From Levilactobacillus cerevisiae (GTDB lineage: Bacteria > Bacillota > Bacilli > Lactobacillales > Lactobacillaceae): a stretch of 64,000 nucleotides of DNA. Shown piece by piece: positions 32,314 through 40,824 of the stretch (position 1 is its first letter; every line of letters starts with the position of its first letter). The stretch spans positions 1 through 64,000 of the forward strand of contig NZ_RHNN01000010.1 of assembly GCF_003946245.1 (NCBI RefSeq), given 5' to 3'. The position numbers were made by a program, and so were the translations under genes. The notes under the pieces are model-generated. The model saw only the letters and a list, made by a program, of their open reading frames with translations. It searched no databases and had not been told where the DNA came from.

Positions 32314-33575
32314 TATTCGTTACCTCCTACCAAATCGGCTGCTGGGGTTTCACCCATAACCATTTTATCAATTTGTTCAGCGACTTCTTTACCCTTACGA
32401 ACGGCCCAAACAACGGTCTTGTCGCCTTGAGCGATGTCACCAGTGACGAAGACTTTGGCATCGGCAGTCCCGTAACCAGCGTAAGGAACTTCTTCGTTCT
32501 TGTTAATGGTGATGCCCAGGTTAGCGGCGTTCACGCGTTGACCGATGGCGAGGATGATCTTGTTAGACTTGATGGTCATTTCGCTATCAATGTGACGGTG
32601 CTTGAAGGTGACTTCATTGCCGTTCACAGCGGTTGGCACGTAGCCGTCGACGATGGTAACGCCGGCTTCACGGGTACCCTTGAGTTCCTTCTTGGAAGCT
32701 CTGAATTCGTCAAATTCTTCGTAAGCCATGTCGGTCACGTTCTTCACGTCTAAGCGACGTAAGGTAGTTGCAACATCCATCGCAACGTCCCCACCACCGA
32801 TAACAACGGCGTTTTCAGGTAAGTCGGTGATGTTCCCCTTGGCTTCTTTGACACGAGCCAAGAACCCAACGGCCGTTTCAACGTTGGCGTTGTCAGCGAA
32901 CATAGGAAGGACTTTACTTTCGCTAGCACCAACGGCAACGACAACGGCGTCATTGTTCGCCTTTAAGTCGGCCATCATGATGTCTTCGCCAACCGTGGTG
33001 TTGTAGTGCACGTTGGCACCCAAGTTCACGATCCGCTTGATTTCGTATTCCACGATATCGTTTGGTAAACGGTATTCTGGAATCCCGTAGGTTAAGTAAC
33101 CGCCGGCCTTTTCGTTCTTTTCGTAAATGTCTACGGCGTAACCCTTGGTCAGCATGGTGGTGGCAACTTGCAAGCCAGCAGGGCCGCTACCAACGATGGC
33201 GATGTGGTGGCCGTTAGACTTGCCTTGCTTCAAGATGTCCATCTTGGCAGCTTGTTCGAAGTCGGTGACGTAACGTTGAATCCCACCAATATCGATTGGG
33301 CAGTCAATGCCAGTCCGGGAGCAGGCCAGTTCACAGTACTTTTCCGTTGGGCAAACGCGGGCACAGATGGCACCCAAGGCGTTGTTTTCACGGATGGTTT
33401 CGGCAGCACCCTTGACGTTGTTGAAGCGCACGCTACGGATGAAGCGCGCTGGATCAGTGTCGGCAGGGCAGGCCTTGGAACAAGGTGCATCGTGGCAGAG
33501 TAAGCAACGAGCGGCTTCTTCCATCACGGTCGTCATAGTGTATCCTGGGGCTTCTGTTTCGTATTTTTTAGTCAT
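32313..33575 (-). CDS. preT: NAD-dependent dihydropyrimidine dehydrogenase, subunit PreT
   Basis: 420 residues, GltD-like. An N-terminal domain with Cys-rich Fe-S clusters ([29 protein letters not shown]) is followed by FAD- and NAD-binding Rossmann motifs ([12 protein letters not shown] and [12 protein letters not shown]). It passes electrons from NADH to PreA. ATG 33575 is chosen with GAGGG 7 bases upstream; 43 further in-frame codons to 33704 are hydrophobic chance sequence. It is the first gene of the preTA operon. Confidence 0.92.
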   Translation of the reverse strand: MTKKYETEAPGYTMTTVMEEAARCLLCHDAPCSKACPADTDPARFIRSVRFNNVKGAAETIRENNALGAICARVCPTEKYCELACSRTGIDCPIDIGGIQRYVTDFEQAAKMDILKQGKSNGHHIAIVGSGPAGLQVATTMLTKGYAVDIYEKNEKAGGYLTYGIPEYRLPNDIVEYEIKRIVNLGANVHYNTTVGEDIMMADLKANNDAVVVAVGASESKVLPMFADNANVETAVGFLARVKEAKGNITDLPENAVVIGGGDVAMDVATTLRRLDVKNVTDMAYEEFDEFRASKKELKGTREAGVTIVDGYVPTAVNGNEVTFKHRHIDSEMTIKSNKIILAIGQRVNAANLGITINKNEEVPYAGYGTADAKVFVTGDIAQGDKTVVWAVRKGKEVAEQIDKMVMGETPAADLVGGNE

Positions 33576-33986
33576 GCTGATACCCTCACTATCTTTTTTG
33601 ATTTGGTTGATTGCTATAATGATGAGGCGCGTGGCAGTTGGTATGAGTCTGGTTATGTACCTTGTAATTTCTTTCACGTGCCTTGAACACTTAGAGAATA
33701 GCATGGCAAGGGGGTCGCGGTAAAAAATTCCTGGAAATTCTGGCGGATATTCGCGATTGAAAGCGGTTTTTATATACTTTTGTATGTAAAAAAATCACCT
33801 ACCATTTGGCATAATTAAGGGTTTTGCCTAATATTTTGGTTGGCGTAAATGCCGAGAAAGCTTGCATTATCAGTGATTGCGGTGAATTCTGGTGTTGGGG
33901 CGAAAGTTTTCCATGTTATTTTGGCATAAAATACTGGCGGCATTTTATTCCCGCCTTTATGCGCCATTTCCCCACGGCTGGCATAA

Positions 33987-34218
33987 TTTGGTTTGAGGCG
34001 GGGGGGTGCGTTGTCAGCGCCTACCGGGCGACAAAAAATGGGTCGGAACGCTGTGGGCAGGACGGTCGAAGCCTGAGAAGCGGTCTTCAACCTCGCTTTG
34101 AACCTCCCAGCCCGAGTTTCAAAGACGCCATTTACTGAGAAAGGCACTCAGTAAATCCCACGGCTGAACCCATTTTTTGGCGCCCTCCCGGCTGATGTTG
34201 GTGGGGCCTCAAACCAAA
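33987..34218. repeat. Large imperfect palindrome, diverged member of the structured repeat family
   Basis: TTTGGTTTGAGGC (33987-33999) is the exact reverse complement of 34206-34218. Nested inside, AAAAAATGGGT (about 34033-34043) pairs with ACCCATTTTTT (about 34165-34177). The segment GGTCGGAACGCTGTGGGCAGG matches the left flank of copy B. The element spans 232 bp and has no credible gene. Copies of its arm also occur at 37.9 and 38.4 kb. Confidence 0.85.
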
Positions 34219-34499
34219 CAATGCCGCTGACACTGTGTGGTTGGGGTTGTGGGTGAGATTTCGTTCCCGGCGGCGGCTTCAAGCTGCCCTGCTGTGGGGC
34301 ACGGCTCCAGCCTGGGAGGCGGTCTTACGCCTCTGGTCACTCACTGTTGTGGTTGGAACTTTCGACTGGGTTATGCCGCTTTTGAAAGTGGTCGGGTGGT
34401 GTCCGTGAGTGTTGGGATTGCGGCGGCTGGTACCGTTTGGCTGGCTATTTTCGTGAAACGTGATTTAATTGGGAGTAACGTGATTACTCAAGGAAGTCG
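34219..34499. other. GC-rich non-coding leader region before the glycosyltransferase
   Basis: About 280 bases with further inverted repeats (CACTCAC near 34340 with GTGAGTG near 34405; ACTTTCGACT near 34360 with AAAGTGGTCGGG near 34390). Together with 33724-33986 it makes a 776-base gap. No reading frame here has family support. Confidence 0.5.
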
Positions 34500-35363
34500 G
34501 TGGCAGTCTTGTCTGATGAAATTCATTTGTTGGTGACCCTGAATGCGGGCTATTTGGCGCCGCTGAAAGTGATGTTGTATTCGGTGCACGCCAATAATCC
34601 GGGGGAGCGCATCCACTTGTGGCTGGTGCATGCCAGTCTGACGGCGGCCGAGGTGGCTAGCGTGCGGCAGTTGACCGCGGCCTTTGGTTGGGAGCTGAGC
34701 GCAGAACGGGTGACGACGGACTTTATGGCTGGTGTGCCGTTGATCAAGCGGTATCCGCCGGAGATGTACTTTCGTTTGTTGAGCGGGCAAATTTTACCGC
34801 CAACGGTGAAGCGCGTCATCTATTTGGACCCGGATTTATTGGTGATCAATTCGTTGCGACCACTCTGGACGTTAGACTTAGACGGGCACATGTTGGCGGC
34901 GGCCGTTCATCGCGGTGTGACCAAGCTGGTGGACAGCGTGAATCACTTGCGGTTGGGCACGACGACCAGTTATTTTAACTCCGGCGTGCTGGTGATTGAC
35001 CTGGTTCAGGCCCGCGCCAAGATTACCCGCAGCGACATCACCCAAGCGATTGAGCAGCATGAAAGCGAGCTTATTTTACCGGATCAGGACATTCTCAACT
35101 TCCTGTATGGGTTAGAGATTTTAGAAATCCCGGAGGAAATCTGGAACTACGACACGCGCAAATATTTGGTTTACCAAACGCGCAGCCTGAACCAGCACGA
35201 CATTCACTGGGTGATGGCCAACACGGCGATCCTGCATTATTGTGGAACGCCCAAGCCGTGGGTTCCTGGCAGCGACAGTAAGTTTACCGGCTTGTTTCTG
35301 CATTATCAGCAACAGGTGCACCGGCTGACGGCAGCGTTGGGCCAGGCGCCAGCTGAATTTTAA
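34500..35363 (+). CDS. Family 8 glycosyltransferase
   Basis: 287 residues, GT-A fold of family 8 (LOS glucosyl/galactosyltransferase type). The metal-binding motif is YLDPDLLV near residue 105. The acceptor-side motifs are TSYFNSGVLVIDL and PDQDILNF, and HYCGTPKPW closes the domain. It would transfer a hexose from a UDP-sugar to a cell-envelope glycan. GTG 34500 follows AAGGAAG closely; TTG 34509 is an alternative start. It stands alone between a repeat-rich gap and its terminator. Confidence 0.88.
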   Translation: MAVLSDEIHLLVTLNAGYLAPLKVMLYSVHANNPGERIHLWLVHASLTAAEVASVRQLTAAFGWELSAERVTTDFMAGVPLIKRYPPEMYFRLLSGQILPPTVKRVIYLDPDLLVINSLRPLWTLDLDGHMLAAAVHRGVTKLVDSVNHLRLGTTTSYFNSGVLVIDLVQARAKITRSDITQAIEQHESELILPDQDILNFLYGLEILEIPEEIWNYDTRKYLVYQTRSLNQHDIHWVMANTAILHYCGTPKPWVPGSDSKFTGLFLHYQQQVHRLTAALGQAPAEF

Positions 35364-35364
35364 C

Positions 35365-35409
35365 AAAAAATGATTGCGAACCCGTTGGCTGGGTTGGCAA
35401 TCATTTTTT
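35365..35409 (+). terminator. Terminator of the GT8 gene
   Basis: AAAAAATGATTGC pairs with GCAATCATTTTTT with an inner ACCC/GGGT stem. Confidence 0.92.
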
Positions 35410-35464
35410 ATGTTTTGGGGGAGGAAAACTAGTTTAGGTAGGCGTGAGAATAGGTTGCGCACGC

Positions 35465-35635
35465 CTAACCCACGTGCTTCTCAGCCTGATGCTTTTTCAT
35501 CTGTTGCTTGGCCGGACAATCGTAATCGCACGCCGGGCAACTGCCTTGGCTGGATTTTTTCAAATGCCGGTAAAGCACGAACCCGGCGCCACCGATGATG
35601 GCAATGACAATAACACTATTAATAATGACTGACAT
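35465..35635 (-). CDS. FeoB-associated Cys-rich membrane protein
   Basis: 56 residues. One N-terminal membrane helix (VIINSVIVIAIIGGAGFVLY) is followed by a basic segment and Cys-rich tail (SCPACDYDCPA) ending in His/Lys. This is the standard small companion of FeoB in Firmicutes. It starts at ATG 35635, 14 bases after feoB ends, with AAAAGGAG upstream. It may assist iron handling at the pore, but its role is not established. Confidence 0.9.
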   Translation of the reverse strand: MSVIINSVIVIAIIGGAGFVLYRHLKKSSQGSCPACDYDCPAKQQMKKHQAEKHVG

Positions 35636-35649
35636 AGAGAGCGCTCCTT

Positions 35650-37638
35650 TTAGATGAACAGCGACCCGACCTGGAAGATGAGTAGCGCGACCAGGTAGGC
35701 AATCACGGTGCTGGAGACGACCGAGTACAGTGCCCATTTTTTCGAGTTGGTTTCCGCTTTGATGGCGGCCAACGTTGCAAAGCAGGGCGCGTAGATCAGG
35801 ATGAAGACCAGTAGCGCGTAGGCGGACAATGGGGTGAAGAGGGAACTGAAGGTGGCGATGAGGCCGGTCTGACCACTTAAATGAAAGAGGACGATCATGC
35901 TGGAACTGATGACTTCCTTAGCTAAAATACCGGTCATCAGCGCACTGATCGTTTGCCACGAGGTGATGCCGATCGGTTCAAAGACGGGCAGGACGAAGCG
36001 GCCAATCATGGCGGAGAAACTGGCGTCGATGTTGGTCACGATGCCGGTTGGGCCTAAGTTGGACAGCAGCCAGATAAGGACCGTGCCGCCGAAAATGACG
36101 GTACCGGCCTTGCGAATGAACCCCTTGCCCTTTTCCCAGGTGCCCATGGCGATGATGTCCGGCCGTGGCATGTGGTATTTAGGCAATTCGATGATGAAGA
36201 CGGAGTTCTCTTTAATTTTAAATACCCACTGATAGATTTTGGCCATCAACAGCGCCATCGCAATCCCCAAGAAGTACAGGGAGAGCACGATCAGCGCTTG
36301 GTCCCGTTTAAAGAAAGCGGCGACGAACAAGCCGTAGATGGGCAGGCGCGCCGAGCAACTCATGAACGGCGAAATCAGCGTGGTGACCAGCCGTTCCTTG
36401 GGTTGTTCGATTGTCCGGGCAGCCATGATACCGGTTACATTGCAGCCAAAACCGATGATTAACGGGATAAAGGCTTTCCCGTTGAGGCCGATCAGTTGCA
36501 TCAAACGGTCGGTCACTAGCGCGGCGCGGGCCATGTAGCCGGAATCTTCCAGAATGGAGATGCAGGCGAAGAGCACGAAGATTTGTGGGATAAAGGTTAG
36601 GACCCCACCGACGCCGGCGATGATGCCGTCCACAATTAAGGATTTCAGAAACGGAATGGCACCGACGCTGGTCAGCAGGTGACTGACCGTGGTCGAGAGC
36701 GGGCCGGAAATGAAGCCGTCCAAGACGTCCGACAGTGGGGTGCCGATCCAGTCAAAGGATAATTTGAACATTAACAGGAATATACCCACGAAAATGGGCA
36801 GGCCGAAGAGGGGATGGGTCACGATCCGGTCGATTTTGGCCGTCAAGTTATCGTTGGAGACCTCGTGCAGGTACTTAGTGGTCGCCGTCAGCGTTTCGTC
36901 AATGAAGGCCAGTCGCGTTTGGAAAATTTGTTCTTCAAAGTCCGCGTCGTCGTAGGCCTGTTGCTGAGCGAGAAGCGGCGTCAGTTGGTGCTTGGTGGCG
37001 TAGCGCCGGACGATTTGATTGCGGTTCATGTACTGAATCGCCAGCCAATTGGCAAACGTCGGCGTCAGGTTGAAGTCGGTGACCAGCTGATGTTTGGCCG
37101 TGTCGATGGCGGCCTGAACGGCGGCCGGGTAGGCGAGGTGCAGGGGCGCGGTCGTCGCGGGTGGCGTGGCTAGCAGTTCCTGACGCAGCTGATCCAAGCC
37201 GGATTTTTTTCGCGCGTTGGTGGCGCGAACCTGGCACCCCAGTCGTTTCGCCAGTTCGGCAAAGTCGTAGCTGATGCCGTTAGCCTTGAGGTCGTCAATC
37301 ATGTTGAGGGCCAAGACGACCGGCCGGCCAAACTCCAGGAGCTCGATGGACAGGAGCAGGTTGCGTTTCAGCTGGCTGGCGTTGGTCACGTTTAAAATCA
37401 TGTCGGGCGAGTCGTTCAACAGGTAATTGCAGGCGACGGCTTCGTCCTTGGTAATGGGCGTGAGGGAGTAGATGCCGGGCAGGTCGACCACCACCATTTC
37501 CGAGTGGCGAATCCGGCCCAGCTTCTTTTCAACGGTTACCCCTTCCCAATTACCAACGTAGGCATATTTATCGGTCAACTCGTTAAATAGCGTGGTCTTG
37601 CCAGTATTTGGATTTCCTAAGAGGGCAACGGTTGTCAT
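35650..37638 (-). CDS. feoB: Ferrous iron transporter B
   Basis: 662 residues. An N-terminal G domain holds G1 GNPNTGKTT, G3 DLPGIYSL and G4 NMID, followed by a helical GDI-like spacer. The membrane domain has two Gate modules and a FeoB C-terminal region (IPLIIGFGCNVTGIMAART, SCSARLPIYGLF). It imports ferrous iron. It follows feoA by one base and precedes the Cys-rich companion, forming feoAB plus an accessory gene. The suf operon just beyond makes this an iron-related neighbourhood. Confidence 0.95.
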   Translation of the reverse strand: MTTVALLGNPNTGKTTLFNELTDKYAYVGNWEGVTVEKKLGRIRHSEMVVVDLPGIYSLTPITKDEAVACNYLLNDSPDMILNVTNASQLKRNLLLSIELLEFGRPVVLALNMIDDLKANGISYDFAELAKRLGCQVRATNARKKSGLDQLRQELLATPPATTAPLHLAYPAAVQAAIDTAKHQLVTDFNLTPTFANWLAIQYMNRNQIVRRYATKHQLTPLLAQQQAYDDADFEEQIFQTRLAFIDETLTATTKYLHEVSNDNLTAKIDRIVTHPLFGLPIFVGIFLLMFKLSFDWIGTPLSDVLDGFISGPLSTTVSHLLTSVGAIPFLKSLIVDGIIAGVGGVLTFIPQIFVLFACISILEDSGYMARAALVTDRLMQLIGLNGKAFIPLIIGFGCNVTGIMAARTIEQPKERLVTTLISPFMSCSARLPIYGLFVAAFFKRDQALIVLSLYFLGIAMALLMAKIYQWVFKIKENSVFIIELPKYHMPRPDIIAMGTWEKGKGFIRKAGTVIFGGTVLIWLLSNLGPTGIVTNIDASFSAMIGRFVLPVFEPIGITSWQTISALMTGILAKEVISSSMIVLFHLSGQTGLIATFSSLFTPLSAYALLVFILIYAPCFATLAAIKAETNSKKWALYSVVSSTVIAYLVALLIFQVGSLFI

Positions 37639-37639
37639 G

Positions 37640-37873
37640 CTATTGCCCCCCTAAGAGTGAACGGAAAACGACGTAGCGAATCCCAATCTTCTGCTGGTCA
37701 AATTCGACGATGACCGGGCCGTGAAACGGATATTGGCGGAGTACGGTCAGCTGGCTGCCGGGATGAATCCCAAGATTATGTAGTCGGTGAGCGGTCTGGC
37801 CGTCAAGGGTCGCCATCTGTGCGACGGTGACGCTTGGGTAGGCTGAATCTGAATAGCGTAGTTGCATTTTCAT
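37640..37873 (-). CDS. feoA: Ferrous iron transport protein A
   Basis: About 77 residues with the SH3-like FeoA fold (RLHNLGIHPGSQLTVLRQYPFHGPVIVEF). It supports FeoB from the cytoplasmic side. Starts at 37873 and 37867 are both near AAAGG; the track to 37885 via TTG is less likely. It is the first gene of the feo operon, whose promoter must lie in or next to the GC-rich repeat that begins about 40 bases upstream. Confidence 0.88.
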   Translation of the reverse strand: MKMQLRYSDSAYPSVTVAQMATLDGQTAHRLHNLGIHPGSQLTVLRQYPFHGPVIVEFDQQKIGIRYVVFRSLLGGQ

Positions 37874-37914
37874 CAGGCCTTTCAAATTAAGTAAGTGTTC
37901 TGGTTAAGTAGTGT

Positions 37915-38000
37915 GTTGGTTTCGCCTCCGGCCGGGTGAAAATGAGACCGGATCGCGGTGGGCGAGCGCCCGGAGCCGAAAGGCAATCTCCCACGGCTTG
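37915..38000 (-). repeat. Diverged structured repeat, left member of an inverted pair
   Basis: Read on the minus strand it gives GGCTCCGGGCGCTCGCCCACCGCG, then CCGGTCTCATTTTCACC and CCGGAGGCGAAACC, matching 38385-38455 on the plus strand. It lies just before feoA. Confidence 0.75.
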
Positions 38001-38270
38001 CGGCTAACGTTGTGTTAGCCCGTGCTGGATTTGGTTGGGGTGGTGGTCGTTGGCCGGACTGGTAGTTACGTTGTGGTGCTTGGCGACCGAGTAGATGATA
38101 TGAAGTCGTTCGGTCGGCTGCAGGCCAGTCAATTGTCCGTGTGACTCGTTGCTAAGCTAAAGTCATGATTGCTAAGTTATGAAGCGTAGGACGGCCAGCC
38201 AATGGAGTGGTCAGCGGCCAATCAGGTGAAAGAACCGGCTTGGTGGCGGGCCAAACAAGTCTTAGCCGGA

Positions 38271-38437
38271 GGGCTGGTGAAAATGAGCTCAGCCGTGGGA
38301 ATTGCCTTAGTGGCGTGAGCCGCTTAGGCAATTGCTATCTTTGAGACGCGTTTCATAGCGGCTCAAAGTAAGCGCGGAGACCGCCCTTTGGCTCCGGGCG
38401 TGCGCCCACAGCGTTCCGGCTCAGTTTTCACCAGCCC
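38271..38437 (+). repeat. Diverged structured repeat, large palindrome before the suf operon
   Basis: GGGCTGGTGAAAATGAG (38271-38287) is complementary, with one extra base, to 38420-38437. Internal arms AATTGCCTTAG/CTTAGGCAATT and TTTGAGACGC/GCGGCTCAAA make further stems, and GGCTCCGGGCG...CCCACAGCGTTCCGG matches the 34.0-kb element. With 37915-38000 it nearly fills the 860-base gap between feoA and sufC. Confidence 0.8.
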
Positions 38438-38571
38438 GGAGGCGATGGAGAAGACTACGTTTTGAACCAACACTAACAAGCGGTTATTTCAATTGATGGG
38501 TCTAGCTTACCATGTAAGCACTTTCACATATATTAGGGAAATGCCTAATATTATTCCAGGAATATTCTGCC

Positions 38572-38577
38572 TATAAT
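38572..38577 (+). promoter_or_regulatory. Likely -10 element of the suf operon
   Basis: A perfect TATAAT lies 160 bases before sufC. No good -35 is seen at 16-18 bases; the inverted repeats ATATTAGG-N6-CCTAATAT and ATTCCAGGAAT sit where it should be, so an activator may be needed. Confidence 0.5.
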
Positions 38578-38618
38578 AATGTCAAGCGCTTACAAAGAGC
38601 GGTTTAAAGCGGAATTAC

Positions 38619-38652
38619 TTGGAATATGGATTTGCACACATTTTGGAATATG
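38619..38652 (+). repeat. Direct repeat in the suf leader
   Basis: TTGGAATATG occurs at 38619-38628 and 38643-38652, 24 bases apart. It could be a tandem operator for a regulator of Fe-S assembly. Confidence 0.55.
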
Positions 38653-38736
38653 CGGGCATAATTTGTGAAAACCGCACAAAATTGTGATGGCAACGCCACA
38701 CCAGTGAATTTCATAACTAACGGAGGTTGATGGATA

Positions 38737-39531
38737 ATGGCAACACTAGAAATTAAAGACTTACACGTTGAAGTGACCGATGAAGAAAATCAAACGGCTA
38801 AGGAAATCTTAAAAGGGGTTAACCTGACCATGAAGACCGGCGAAATCCACGCCATCATGGGGCCTAACGGTACCGGGAAATCAACGTTGTCCCAGACCAT
38901 CATGGGCCAGCCATCTTACCACGTTACGCAGGGTGATATTCTCTTGAATGGCGAAAGCATCGTTGACATGCCAGTCGATGAGCGCGCCCGCAAAGGCCTG
39001 TTCCTCGCGATGCAATACCCCGCTGAAATCCAAGGGGTGACCAACGCTGAATTCTTACGGGCAGCCGTGAACGCACGCCGCGCCAAGGATGACCAGATCT
39101 CGGTCATGGATTTCTTAAAAATGTTAGATAAGAACTTAGACATTCTGGACATGAGTGAAAGCATGACGGAACGTTACTTAAACGAAGGCTTCTCGGGTGG
39201 GGAAAAGAAACGGAACGAAATCCTCCAACTCTTGATGATTCAACCGTCATTTGCCCTGCTGGATGAAATCGATTCTGGCTTGGACATTGATGCCTTGAAG
39301 GTTGTGTCCAAAGGCGTTAACGCCATGCGTGGCGACAATTTTGGTTCGATGATCATCACCCACTACCAACGCCTGTTGAACTACATCGTGCCCGACGTGG
39401 TCCACATCATGATGGGTGGCCGAATCGTCAAGACTGGGGATGCCTCACTGGCCAAGCGGCTGGAAAAAGAAGGCTACGCTGGTTTACGGGACGATCTGGA
39501 CATTGACGTGGCACTCGTGGATGAAAATTAG
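38737..39531 (+). CDS. sufC: Fe-S assembly ATPase SufC
   Basis: 264 residues. ABC-type ATPase with Walker A GPNGTGKST, the SufC signature FSGGEKKRNEI, Walker B FALLDEIDSGLDIDAL and a switch His (ITHYQRLL). It powers the SufBCD scaffold. Full length. GGAGG precedes ATG 38737. First gene of sufCDSUB plus a MIP18-family gene; this order is the standard Firmicutes one. Confidence 0.96.
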   Translation: MATLEIKDLHVEVTDEENQTAKEILKGVNLTMKTGEIHAIMGPNGTGKSTLSQTIMGQPSYHVTQGDILLNGESIVDMPVDERARKGLFLAMQYPAEIQGVTNAEFLRAAVNARRAKDDQISVMDFLKMLDKNLDILDMSESMTERYLNEGFSGGEKKRNEILQLLMIQPSFALLDEIDSGLDIDALKVVSKGVNAMRGDNFGSMIITHYQRLLNYIVPDVVHIMMGGRIVKTGDASLAKRLEKEGYAGLRDDLDIDVALVDEN

Positions 39532-39543
39532 GGGGTGGCAAGA

Positions 39544-40824
39544 TTGGATACCATGCAAACGCAAACAGAAGCTGCAGCAGCGGTCCAAACAGCTGCCCAG
39601 CAGCATCACGAACCAACTTGGTTGATTAACAAGCGCTTGACGGCCTTGGATCAGATGGCAGACCTACCCATGCCATTAGTCCAACGCTTCAAGTACCGGG
39701 ACTGGGAACTCATGCCTGGCGAACTCCAGTGGAAAGCGTCCCAAAGTGACCTGACCGACGTGGCCACGAGTTCCGTGCAAATTGTCCAGATTGGTCAGAC
39801 GACCGTCCGGGTGAATTTGCCAGAAGAATTACAACAACAGGGTGTGGTCTTAACCGATTTCTTCACGGCGGTCAAGGACTACCCGGACCTGGTCCAAGCA
39901 GCCTTTATGACCAAAGCGATGCAGGCCAATGAAAACCGCCTAGCCAGTTACCACACGGCTTACCTGAACGCTGGGGTCTTCCTCTACGTGCCGAACAACG
40001 TGGTCATCAGTGAACCGATTGATATTCAGTTGATTCAAGATAACACGTTGGATCAAGCACTGAACTCCCACGTGTTGATTGTGGCGGGTCGCAACGCCGA
40101 AGTGGCCGTTAGCGAGCGCCTGACTACGGTCGGGGACAACGCCAACCTGGCTAACTGTTTAATGGAAGTGGTTGCGGGTGAAAATAGCCACGTGACCATT
40201 GCCACGCTGGATGAGTTGGGACCAAAGACCATGGCCTACGTGGAACGCCGGGCTTTCGCTGAAGACAACGCCACGGTTAACTGGGCAGTCGGCTTCATGA
40301 ACGAAGGCGATACGATTGGTAACTTTGATACCGAACTGAACGGTGTCGGGTCACGCGCGGACGCCAAGGTGATTGCGATTACCGATCACGACCAGCGGAT
40401 GGGTGTGAACACCAAGATTACCAATCGCGGCAAGCATACTAATGGGAATATTCTTCAGCGCGGGGTCATCCTCGAAGACTCAGAACTGGTTTACAACGGG
40501 ATCGGCGACATCATCCACGGGGCTTCCGGTTCAGAATCCGAACAGGAAAACCGCCTACTGATGATGTCCAGCAACGCTCACGGGAATGCCAACCCGATTC
40601 TGTTGATCAACGAAAACGACGTCATGGCCGGCCACGCTGCGAGTGTTGGCCAGGTCGACGAGCAACAACTCTACTACTTGATGAGTCGGGGCCTTCGGCG
40701 AGAAGCCGCGGAACGTTTGGTTATTCGGGGCTTCCTAGGGGCCGTGTTGAGCGCGATTCCTGCGAAAGCCGTTCGGAGTCAGTTGATCGATGTCATCGAA
40801 AGGAAACTTGAAAATGGCCGCTAA
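39544..40824 (+). CDS. sufD: Fe-S assembly protein SufD
   Basis: 426 residues, SufB/SufD beta-helix family. The typical C-terminal block is [23 protein letters not shown]. It partners SufB and SufC in the scaffold complex. The frame is open from GTG 39535. TTG 39544 is preferred because AGGGGG lies at the right distance; ATG 39553 is a third option. It overlaps sufS by 11 bases. Confidence 0.93.
   Translation: MDTMQTQTEAAAAVQTAAQQHHEPTWLINKRLTALDQMADLPMPLVQRFKYRDWELMPGELQWKASQSDLTDVATSSVQIVQIGQTTVRVNLPEELQQQGVVLTDFFTAVKDYPDLVQAAFMTKAMQANENRLASYHTAYLNAGVFLYVPNNVVISEPIDIQLIQDNTLDQALNSHVLIVAGRNAEVAVSERLTTVGDNANLANCLMEVVAGENSHVTIATLDELGPKTMAYVERRAFAEDNATVNWAVGFMNEGDTIGNFDTELNGVGSRADAKVIAITDHDQRMGVNTKITNRGKHTNGNILQRGVILEDSELVYNGIGDIIHGASGSESEQENRLLMMSSNAHGNANPILLINENDVMAGHAASVGQVDEQQLYYLMSRGLRREAAERLVIRGFLGAVLSAIPAKAVRSQLIDVIERKLENGR

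Noticed and set aside
34237-34536. 99-codon plus-strand frame before the glycosyltransferase
   Set aside because: It lies in the GC-rich palindromic region and overlaps the glycosyltransferase start in another frame; composition follows the inverted repeats.
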